Origin: Halanaerobium sp046541575
Lineage (GTDB): Bacteria; Bacillota; Halanaerobiia; Halanaerobiales; Halanaerobiaceae
DNA length: 26,258 bases
Direction: 5' to 3'
Assembly (NCBI GenBank): GCA_046541575.1
Contig: JBKHDA010000029.1
Span: 1 to 26,258, forward strand
Shown: positions 1 through 6,057 of the stretch, piece after piece
How the letters are laid out: every line of letters starts with the position of its first letter
Numbering within the stretch: position 1 is the first letter of the stretch
Notes under the pieces: model-generated
The model's input: the letters and a program-made list of their open reading frames with translations, nothing else
Databases searched by the model: none
What the model was told of the DNA's origin: nothing
Program-made: the position numbers and the translations under genes

Positions 1-37
1 AAAAAAAGAGAGATAGTCATAAAACCACCTCTCTTTT
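1..37 (-). terminator. Rho-independent terminator of the 51-aa gene
   Basis: Read leftward, AAAAGAGAG pairs with CTCTCTTTT around a loop of about 16 nt and runs into a T tract at the window edge. It lies 13 bases past the stop of the small gene at 50-205. Confidence 0.6.
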
Positions 38-49
38 AAATAATCTTTT

Positions 50-205
50 CTACTCATTCAAAATCTTCTTAATTTCATCAATTGACTTCTGCACTCCATC
101 AGCAAAGCCATTATTATAATTCAATTTATTATTATCCATCCTATAATTATTTTCAATCTCTTCCAATCTTTCAATCAGCAGATCAATATTAATATCTTTA
201 GACAT
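50..205 (-). CDS. Small hypothetical protein, 51 aa
   Basis: An ATG at 205 follows AGAGGAGG with an ideal spacer (TAATA), and the frame runs 51 codons to TAG. The protein begins MSKDINIDLLIERLEEIENN and ends IDEIKKILNE. It is charged and soluble, with a short predicted helix at each end (about 6-20 and 38-50) and an Asn/Tyr/Gly-rich middle. It has no signal peptide or Cys. It has its own extended -10 element and terminator, so it looks like a monocistronic real gene. I do not recognise the family; a small regulatory or complex-forming protein is possible but nothing in the sequence fixes a function. Confidence 0.7.
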   Translation of the reverse strand: MSKDINIDLLIERLEEIENNYRMDNNKLNYNNGFADGVQKSIDEIKKILNE

Positions 206-265
206 TATTATCCTCCTCTGCATGTTTTTTAATTTAATTTTTTACAATTTCAACCTTTTCTTTTT

Positions 266-274
266 ATTATATCA
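266..274 (-). promoter_or_regulatory. Extended -10 promoter of the 51-aa gene
   Basis: Leftward TGATATAAT, a perfect -10 with the TGn extension, lies about 60 nt upstream of the small gene's ATG. There is no good -35, and the T tract of the previous terminator occupies that position. Confidence 0.5.
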
Positions 275-281
275 AATTATC

Positions 282-312
282 AAAAAAAGCTAAAGCATTA
301 TAAGGCTTTAGC
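282..312 (-). terminator. Terminator of the polyprenyl synthase/apbE unit
   Basis: GCTAAAGC and GCTTTAGC form a perfect 8-bp stem around CTTATAAT, followed leftward by seven T. It starts 11 nt after the polyprenyl synthase stop codon. Confidence 0.85.
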
Positions 313-322
313 AATCATAAAA

Positions 323-1282
323 TTAAAATTTTCTCTCAACCTGAACTTTAATTAATTTTTTTAATTTCTTTTTTGCTTTATTATCAGGCAATTGTGACAT
401 ATATTTCTTTACTCTCTTAATAAAAATCAGCAGAATTTCTCGACTTTCTTCCAATACTCCTGAACTTTTTATATCAGCAATAATATCATTTATCACTTCA
501 TCATCTAATGATTCTTTATTATAAGCAGCATACTTATTTTTATATTTGCTTTTATTTAATAATAAAATAACAGGTAAAGTAATTATTCCTTCTTTTAAAT
601 CCTGGGCCAGAATTTTACCAGTATTTTTTTCATCACCTTCAAAGTCTAAAAGATCATCCTGAATCTGGAAGGCCATTCCGATTTCTAAACCAAGTTTATA
701 TAAAATATTAAGTTTCCTGCCCCTAATACCACTAACATAGGCACCAAGATAACTGCTTAAGGCAAATAACAAAGCTGTTTTATGTCTGATCCTCCGATAA
801 TAATCTTTAATTCCAACCTGAAGATCAAAACGTTTTTCCGACTGTTCAATTTCTCCCTCACATAAAAGACGAATGTTTTTATTCATTTTTTTCAAAACAT
901 CTTTATCTAGATGCTCAAAAAAGACATCAAAAGTCCTGGAAAGCAGAAAATCACCAATAAAAACTGCTTCTTTTTTTCCAAATTTTTTCTGTGCAGTTTC
1001 TCTGCCTCTTCTCAAATCTGCATTATCTATTATATCATCATGGAGTAATGAGGCCATATGCAGTATTTCAATTCCACTTCCTAATTCTAGCAGTTTCTGC
1101 TTATCATAATCTCCGAATGAAGCAGCTAAAAACATTAAAAACGGACGCAGTTTTTTACCACCACCATTAATCAAATCCTCAACTGCCTGATTAATAATTT
1201 TTCTTTTAGATTTGCTAATTTCAATTATATTTTCATTTAATTCCAAACATATTTTTTGATAGAATTTATCCTCAATCAGCAA
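323..1282 (-). CDS. Polyprenyl diphosphate synthase (long-chain, heptaprenyl/octaprenyl type)
   Basis: This trans-isoprenyl synthase condenses isopentenyl diphosphate onto an allylic primer, probably to make the side chain of a quinone or another long prenyl chain. Visible motifs, counted from the GTG at 1291, are GGGKKLRP (43-50), the first Asp-rich motif DDIID (85-89), HKT near 170 and the second motif QDDLLD (211-216). A small residue (Ala) five positions before the first Asp-rich motif is as in long-chain enzymes such as IspB, and argues against a short-chain FPP synthase. The longest frame starts at GTG 1291, but the Shine-Dalgarno AAGGTG overlaps that codon and is spaced correctly for TTG at 1282, so I prefer 1282 (319 aa). 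It overlaps the end of apbE, implying translational coupling. A heterodimeric partner (HepS-like) is not in the window, so HepT versus a homodimeric enzyme is open. Confidence 0.88.
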   Translation of the reverse strand: MLIEDKFYQKICLELNENIIEISKSKRKIINQAVEDLINGGGKKLRPFLMFLAASFGDYDKQKLLELGSGIEILHMASLLHDDIIDNADLRRGRETAQKKFGKKEAVFIGDFLLSRTFDVFFEHLDKDVLKKMNKNIRLLCEGEIEQSEKRFDLQVGIKDYYRRIRHKTALLFALSSYLGAYVSGIRGRKLNILYKLGLEIGMAFQIQDDLLDFEGDEKNTGKILAQDLKEGIITLPVILLLNKSKYKNKYAAYNKESLDDEVINDIIADIKSSGVLEESREILLIFIKRVKKYMSQLPDNKAKKKLKKLIKVQVERKF

Positions 1283-2321
1283 AGTTTTCACCTTCAGTTA
1301 ATTTAAAGTCTGAATTTTTAATATTCACCTTTTCCTCTATGCCTGAAGAAAGATAAACTTTAAGCTCTTTTGTGATAAACATAACGTCAACATTTTCCAT
1401 ATTCTCAATAAATTCCATCCCTTTTTCCAATCCCATAACATAAACTGCTGTAGAAAGAGCATCAGCATCAAATGAATTCTCACTGATAATACTTACACTC
1501 AGCAGATTATTTTCAGCAGGATATCCTGTTTTTGGATCTAAAATGTGATGATAAAGTTCTCCATCTTCTTCAAAATATCTTTCATAATTACCAGAAGTAA
1601 CTATTGTTAAATCAACAGCATCAACAACTGCCATTACACTACCCCTGCCTTCTCTAGGGTCCTGAATTCCAATCTTCCAGGGAGAGCCCTCAACTTTATC
1701 TCCAATAACTAAGACATTACCTCCCAAATTTACAAAGGCATGTTCTACATCATATTTCTGCACAATTTTCTTAACTTCCTCAGCCGCATAACCTTTAGCT
1801 ATTCCGCCCAGATCAAGTTTGACTCCTTTTTTATTGATTTCAGCAGAATTATCATTTAAATTCAGATGTTCATAACCTGTGTTTGCTAAAGCACTTTCAA
1901 TTTCAGACTCCTCAGGAACTGCAGCATCTTCACTGCCAATCCCCCAGAGTTCAACTAAAGCTCCAATTGTAGGATCAAAATCTCCAGCAGTCAATTCAGC
2001 AAATTCCACTGCTTTTTCTAAAACTTTTCTGCTTTCATTATCAATCTCTATTTCAGTTTCTGGATTATTATTCAACTTATAAATGTCACTTGTATCAATT
2101 GTTTTACTCATCAAATTTTCGATTTCTTTGATTCTTTCCATACTCTCTTCAACAGCCAGTTCTGAATTTTCTCCATGAGCCCTCATCTGTACTAAAGTAT
2201 CCATCAAAAAAGCATTATCTTCTGCCTGAGGCAGCTCTTCACCATTATTTTCACAGGCAGTTAAAATCAATAAAAATACTAAAAATATGCTAATAATAAT
2301 TATCTTTTTATTTTTAAACAA
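1272..2321 (-). CDS. apbE: FAD:protein FMN transferase (ApbE), lipoprotein
   Basis: ApbE uses FAD to attach FMN covalently to Thr/Ser of extracytoplasmic flavoproteins such as Rnf/Nqr subunits. The protein has a lipoprotein signal (basic start, hydrophobic 8-20, lipobox LTAC with Cys23), so it acts on the outer face of the membrane. Family motifs are present in order: DFDPTIGALVELW (114-126), KLDLGGIAKGYA (168-179), NLGGN (198-202), TSGNYERYF (242-250), HHILDPKTGYP (258-268) and the Mg-binding DADALST (285-291). Its length (349 aa) is normal. The start is TTG behind AGGAAGTGAT. No FMN-acceptor protein is encoded here, so its client is elsewhere. It lies in one leftward unit with the prenyl synthase and is divergent from an NADH dehydrogenase-like gene, which suggests respiratory or flavin electron transfer. 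Confidence 0.95.
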   Translation of the reverse strand: MFKNKKIIIISIFLVFLLILTACENNGEELPQAEDNAFLMDTLVQMRAHGENSELAVEESMERIKEIENLMSKTIDTSDIYKLNNNPETEIEIDNESRKVLEKAVEFAELTAGDFDPTIGALVELWGIGSEDAAVPEESEIESALANTGYEHLNLNDNSAEINKKGVKLDLGGIAKGYAAEEVKKIVQKYDVEHAFVNLGGNVLVIGDKVEGSPWKIGIQDPREGRGSVMAVVDAVDLTIVTSGNYERYFEEDGELYHHILDPKTGYPAENNLLSVSIISENSFDADALSTAVYVMGLEKGMEFIENMENVDVMFITKELKVYLSSGIEEKVNIKNSDFKLTEGENFAD

Positions 2322-2352
2322 ATTATCACTTCCTATTTGTTAAAATATAACT

Positions 2353-2381
2353 AAAATAAGTTCATTTTTACACAAAACCAA
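2353..2381 (-). promoter_or_regulatory. apbE: Possible apbE promoter
   Basis: Leftward TTGGTT (2376-2381), 17-nt spacer, TATTTT (2353-2358). Both hexamers are weak matches; it is the best-spaced pair I see upstream of apbE. Confidence 0.3.
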
Positions 2382-2399
2382 TAAAATTAATTTCTTAAT

Positions 2400-2471
2400 C
2401 CCGGGTAAATCACTTACATTTTATCATAAATCCTCACCTTTGCAAAGAATTAACCCGAGTAATTTACTAAG
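2400..2471. repeat. Two-copy direct repeat in the apbE/ndh divergent region
   Basis: CCCGGGTAAATCACTTAC (2400-2417) and CCCGAGTAATTTACTAAG (2454-2471) agree at 14 of 18 positions, 54 nt apart start to start. Each copy also contains GTAA and TTAC as short inverted arms. The second copy ends just before the -35 of the rightward promoter. This is the position expected of a regulator binding site in a 309-nt divergent spacer; the regulator is unknown. Confidence 0.5.
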
Positions 2472-2475
2472 AAAT

Positions 2476-2503
2476 TTGCAATTTAGTTTTATTGTGCTAT
2501 AAT
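2476..2503 (+). promoter_or_regulatory. Promoter of the NDH-2/DoxX gene
   Basis: TTGCAA (2476-2481), 16-nt spacer, TGC-TATAAT (-10 at 2498-2503, extended). The -10 is embedded in the perfect palindrome CTATAATTATAG (2497-2508). The resulting leader is about 120 nt and contains a TAATAAAATTGG direct repeat (2562-2573 and 2591-2602). Confidence 0.7.
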
Positions 2504-2630
2504 TATAGTGTGAAAAAAATAACTCATCTTTTATATATATTATTAATTATACATTTAATCTTAATAAAATTGGTCACAGCAGGATAAAACTAATAAAATT
2601 GGAGAAAAAAATTTAAAGGAGGTAAGAACA

Positions 2631-4409
2631 TTGAGTAATAATATTATTATACTTGGAGCAGGATATGGTGGAGTAGCCGCTGCCCAAACTCTCCATAAAA
2701 AGTTAAAAAAACATGCTGACTCTACAATTACTCTCATTGACAGGAATTCATATCACACCCTGTTAACTGAATTACATGAGGTAGCAGGTAATAGAATTGA
2801 AGAAGATGCACTTAAAGTTAATTTAGAAAGAATTTTTTCTTCAACGAGAGTAAATATAGTTAAGGATGAAATCAACGATATTGATTTTAAAAATCAGATT
2901 TTAAGTTCTGATGATCATCAATATAGTTATGATTATTTAATTATGGGCGCCGGCAGCAAACCAAGTCACTGTGGGGTTGAAGGTATAGAAGAACATGCTT
3001 TTACACTCTGGTCGATGGATGATTCAATCAGTATCAAAAAGCATGTTGAAAATTGTCTGCAGGAAGCAAGAATGACTGATGATCCAGCTGAAAGAAAAGA
3101 ACTACTTTCATTTGCAGTTGCTGGTGGTGGTTTTACAGGAGTTGAGATGGTTGGTGAGTTAATTGAATGGCTTGATGAGTACAGTAAAGAATATAATATT
3201 CCGCGAAATGAAATAGAAATTTATAATTTGGAAGGCCTTGATCAAATACTTCCCAATCTCAGTGATGAACTTGTTAAAAAAGCAAGTAATTATATGAGAA
3301 AAAAGGGAGTAAATATTAAGACCGGTGAGTTTGTGGATAGAATTGAAGAAAATAAACTGATCTTAAATGATGGTAAGGAAGTTAAAGCTAGGACAATTAT
3401 CTGGACCTGTGGTGTACAGGCAGCTGATTTTGCAGCAAATTCTGGCCTGTCTACCAGCCGTGCCAATAGAATCAAAGTAAATAAGTATCTGCAGACAGAG
3501 GATTATTCCAATGTATATGCTATTGGTGATAATGCTGCAGCTCCCTGGAAGGATGATCAGATCCTACCTGCATTAGTGGAATCTGCTCAGCAGACTGGTG
3601 AATGTGCAGCTGAAAATGTTGCAGCTGAAATTAAAGGTGATTCAAAAGAAGAACTTGAACCAAATTTACATGGAGTAATGGTTTCAGTTGGAAGCAGCTA
3701 TGCTGTGGCTGAAGTGATGGGCTTATCTTTAACAGGAATTCCAGCTATATTTATGAAGCACTCAGTTAATATGTTTTACCGCTTTGAAATTGGTGGATTA
3801 AAAGAAACTTACAGTCTAATTACTGACTATATGAAAGAACAGGCTTCTCATAAAGGTTTACTGCCAAGTTTATTTGGCTTTGTTAGTCAAACCTCAAGAT
3901 CACTATGGTTAGTTCTTTTACGTGTTTTTGTTGGAATCATGTGGCTTTATGAAGGTTATACTAAAGTGAGAGATGGCTGGTTAGAGAGTGGAGATTATCT
4001 GGTTTCTGGAGCTACAGCCTCACCAATTGGTGACTATGCTGTCGGCTGGTATGTCTGGCTAAATGAGGCTATTATCTTTGAGTACCCACTCTTCTTTCAG
4101 ACGGTGGTAACTCTAAGTATGATAGGAATCGGTATTTCCTTAATCTTTGGTTTATTTGCAAGCCTGGGTGCTCTAGGTTCTGCTGGATTTTCAGTTAACT
4201 TTTTACTGGCAGGTCAGTATGCACACTGGTCCAGTGACTGGCCCGGACACTTTAGTCCCCTGTTCTGGTTCTTATTTGCTTCAATCGCATTAATCGGGTC
4301 CGGACGTTCCTTCGGTTTAGATTATTATGTTCTGCCCTGGCTTAAAGATAAAATCTGGAGCAGACCGAAAGATAAAGATCAGGATCTGCAAAAAGTAGTT
4401 AAAAAATAG
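2631..4409 (+). CDS. NDH-2-like FAD/NAD(P) oxidoreductase fused to a DoxX membrane domain
   Basis: Residues 1-400 form a type-II NADH:quinone oxidoreductase-like flavoprotein. It has an FAD Rossmann motif GAGYGG (9-14), ATG-like strand TIIWTCG (255-261), NAD-binding GGGFTG (165-170) and the second FAD motif VYAIGDNAA (295-303), followed by the usual C-terminal segment. Residues 421-572 form a DoxX/DoxD-like module with about four membrane spans, starting LVLLRVFVGIMWLYEGYTK, with Trp/His-rich loops near 530-547. A single polypeptide thus couples a cytoplasmic NAD(P)H dehydrogenase to an integral membrane domain, whereas ordinary NDH-2 is only peripheral. The start is TTG behind AAAGGAGG (8-nt spacer). 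It is monocistronic, with a strong promoter and terminator. The family assignment is firm; electron acceptor (quinone, sulfur compound or O2) is not determined by the sequence. Confidence 0.9.
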   Translation: MSNNIIILGAGYGGVAAAQTLHKKLKKHADSTITLIDRNSYHTLLTELHEVAGNRIEEDALKVNLERIFSSTRVNIVKDEINDIDFKNQILSSDDHQYSYDYLIMGAGSKPSHCGVEGIEEHAFTLWSMDDSISIKKHVENCLQEARMTDDPAERKELLSFAVAGGGFTGVEMVGELIEWLDEYSKEYNIPRNEIEIYNLEGLDQILPNLSDELVKKASNYMRKKGVNIKTGEFVDRIEENKLILNDGKEVKARTIIWTCGVQAADFAANSGLSTSRANRIKVNKYLQTEDYSNVYAIGDNAAAPWKDDQILPALVESAQQTGECAAENVAAEIKGDSKEELEPNLHGVMVSVGSSYAVAEVMGLSLTGIPAIFMKHSVNMFYRFEIGGLKETYSLITDYMKEQASHKGLLPSLFGFVSQTSRSLWLVLLRVFVGIMWLYEGYTKVRDGWLESGDYLVSGATASPIGDYAVGWYVWLNEAIIFEYPLFFQTVVTLSMIGIGISLIFGLFASLGALGSAGFSVNFLLAGQYAHWSSDWPGHFSPLFWFLFASIALIGSGRSFGLDYYVLPWLKDKIWSRPKDKDQDLQKVVKK

Positions 4410-4446
4410 TTTATCGATTAAAGTTAATCAAATAAATTAGATAAGT

Positions 4447-4483
4447 AAAAGCAGGAGCTAAATTAAAGCTCCTGCTTTTTTTT
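4447..4483 (+). terminator. Strong terminator after the NDH-2/DoxX gene
   Basis: AAAAGCAGGAGCT and AGCTCCTGCTTTT form a perfect 13-bp stem around a 7-nt loop, followed by a run of T. It lies between convergent genes; leftward the T run is short (TTTT), so termination of the methyltransferase transcript here is possible but weaker. An AU-only inverted repeat (4506-4516 / 4531-4541) at the methyltransferase stop could help. Confidence 0.92.
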
Positions 4484-4525
4484 CTTATATTTATTTTTAA
4501 GCTGTAAAATTTTTATAAAAAAATA

Positions 4526-5452
4526 CTAAAATAAAAATTTTAAGCTAACTAAAAAATAATCTATTCTATTTTTCGCACCATAATATATTTTTTTTAGCTG
4601 TCCCTGATTATTCAGCAGCCTATTTTTATCCAGAGCAGCTGCAAAGTAGAGCCGATCTGAAGTATTCTTACCCTCAGCAAAACTGAAGGCATTATAAACA
4701 TCTACAGACTTAAAACCACTATTTTTGAGCAGTCTTAAAATAGTTTTAAGTTTATATCCCCGCTCACTATGAACTTCTTCAAAACAGGGAAGTTGATCAT
4801 TATTCGGACAAATTTTTAATTTGACCTGCCACAGACTTTCTTTTGGTTTCACAATATCCTCCCAGAAGCATTCATAACTATCTCCTTCAATTACAAATGA
4901 CTTTTCTTCCATTGTCTCAATTCTGCCGAGCGAATTCATATCAAAAATAAACAATCCGTTTTCAGTCAGAGATCTGGCTGCATTCTCAAAACAATTATGC
5001 AGCTGATCTATATCAGTTAAATAATTTAAACTATCAAAAAAAGATACTATTAAATCAAATTCATTTACAAAAGAAAAATCAGCCATATCCTGGATCATAA
5101 AGTTAACAGCTATCTGCTTCTGTTTTTTCTGCAGTTGATATGACATCCTATCTTCTCCAGCTAAAAAATCTTTAAATTCTTGAGAATTATTAATTTTATA
5201 TTCTAATTTTTCTGCAGCCTTAGAAATCATTGCTGAGGATAAATCTAGCGCTGTAATTCTATTTACAAACTGCAGATCAATTAACTTTAAAGTCATATTG
5301 GCTGTTCCTGAGGCAAGCTCCAGCACTGACTCCGGCTGATGCTTGTAATATTTTAAAAGATCTTTTAGATAGCGAAACCAGTACTTATAAGGAACGTTTT
5401 TCATTACCTCATCATAGATTTCAGCAAAATATGTGGTATAGCTGTGCTCCAT
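4526..5452 (-). CDS. Class I SAM-dependent methyltransferase, substrate unknown
   Basis: The SAM-binding motif I is VLELASGTANMTL (43-55), the acidic residue after strand 2 is Asp70 (TALDLS), and motif post-II QDMADF and the strand-4 segment FDLIVSFFDSLNYL are present, so this is a Rossmann-like methyltransferase. An insertion of about 35 residues rich in Gln/Lys sits between helix and strand around residues 85-120. The C-terminal tail of about 30 residues (basic, then YFLVSLKFLF) is extra to the fold. There is no transmembrane or signal sequence. Its ATG lies 2 nt after the engB stop and uses AGGGG in the end of engB, so it is co-translated with lon-engB. Nothing indicates whether the substrate is a small molecule, RNA or protein. 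Confidence 0.8.
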   Translation of the reverse strand: MEHSYTTYFAEIYDEVMKNVPYKYWFRYLKDLLKYYKHQPESVLELASGTANMTLKLIDLQFVNRITALDLSSAMISKAAEKLEYKINNSQEFKDFLAGEDRMSYQLQKKQKQIAVNFMIQDMADFSFVNEFDLIVSFFDSLNYLTDIDQLHNCFENAARSLTENGLFIFDMNSLGRIETMEEKSFVIEGDSYECFWEDIVKPKESLWQVKLKICPNNDQLPCFEEVHSERGYKLKTILRLLKNSGFKSVDVYNAFSFAEGKNTSDRLYFAAALDKNRLLNNQGQLKKIYYGAKNRIDYFLVSLKFLF

Positions 5453-5454
5453 TT

Positions 5455-6057
5455 TTAGCCCCTATCTTTTGCCAGCTGCATTAAAAAATCAAGATATTGA
5501 TAAACTTCTTTACTTCCCTCTCCAGTCTGGGCAGAAAAGAAAGTAAAGTTATCTTCTTCAGTTAAATTGAGCTCTTTATAAATTATTTTTTTTTGCTTTG
5601 CTTTTTTATTATTTGATATTTTATCTACCTTAGTAGCAGCAATCAGGTAACTCAGACCGCTTGCCTGCAGCCACTCAACCATCATCTTATCATCCTTTGT
5701 AGGTTTATGACGGGAATCAATAATCTGAACTACTCCAACTAAATTTTCTCTATAATTTAAATAGGTATCGATCAATTCTGCCCAGTCATCCTTAACTTTT
5801 TGCGGTACATTAGCAAAACCATAACCGGGTAAATCTACTAAATAAAATTTATCATCTACATTAAAATAATTTAAGCACTGAGTTCTACCCGGTGTATTAC
5901 TGGTTCTGGCTAATTTTTTCTGTCTGGTAAGACTATTAATCAGAGATGATTTGCCAACATTAGAGCGGCCGCTAAAAGCTACCTCAGGCTGCTGCAGCCT
6001 GGGGCAGTCTTCATATTTATAAACACTTTTATAAAATTCTGCATTAGTGATCTGCAT
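5455..6057 (-). CDS. engB: Ribosome biogenesis GTP-binding protein YsxC/EngB
   Basis: This is an essential TRAFAC-class GTPase needed for late 50S subunit assembly. The G1 loop GRSNVGKSS (33-41, numbered from ATG 6066), G2 TSNTPGRTQ, G3 DLPGYG, G4 ATKVDK and a G5-like FFSAQTGEG are all present, and the length (about 200 aa) is normal. The longest frame starts at ATG 6066, but the only Shine-Dalgarno (AGAGG, within the end of lon) abuts that codon and is 9 nt from the ATG at 6057, so I start there. It overlaps the lon stop by a few codons and is followed 2 nt later by a methyltransferase, giving a coupled lon-engB-methyltransferase unit. This lon-engB adjacency is also common in Bacillus. Confidence 0.95.
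   Translation of the reverse strand: MQITNAEFYKSVYKYEDCPRLQQPEVAFSGRSNVGKSSLINSLTRQKKLARTSNTPGRTQCLNYFNVDDKFYLVDLPGYGFANVPQKVKDDWAELIDTYLNYRENLVGVVQIIDSRHKPTKDDKMMVEWLQASGLSYLIAATKVDKISNNKKAKQKKIIYKELNLTEEDNFTFFSAQTGEGSKEVYQYLDFLMQLAKDRG

Noticed and set aside
2337..2354. Rex-like site (TTGTTAA...) upstream of apbE
   Set aside because: The left half matches TTGTTAA but the right half agrees at only 4 of 7 positions and the inverted arms are one base too close.
2510..2587. Leaderless GTG frame encoding about 25 hydrophobic residues at the predicted start site of the ndh transcript
   Set aside because: No Shine-Dalgarno, and AT-rich DNA readily gives such Leu/Ile-rich frames. Kept only as a remote leader-peptide possibility.
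4506..4541. AU-only inverted repeat at the methyltransferase stop as a strong terminator
   Set aside because: It has no G-C pairs and overlaps the last codons; the GC-containing hairpin at 4447-4483 is the better stop signal.
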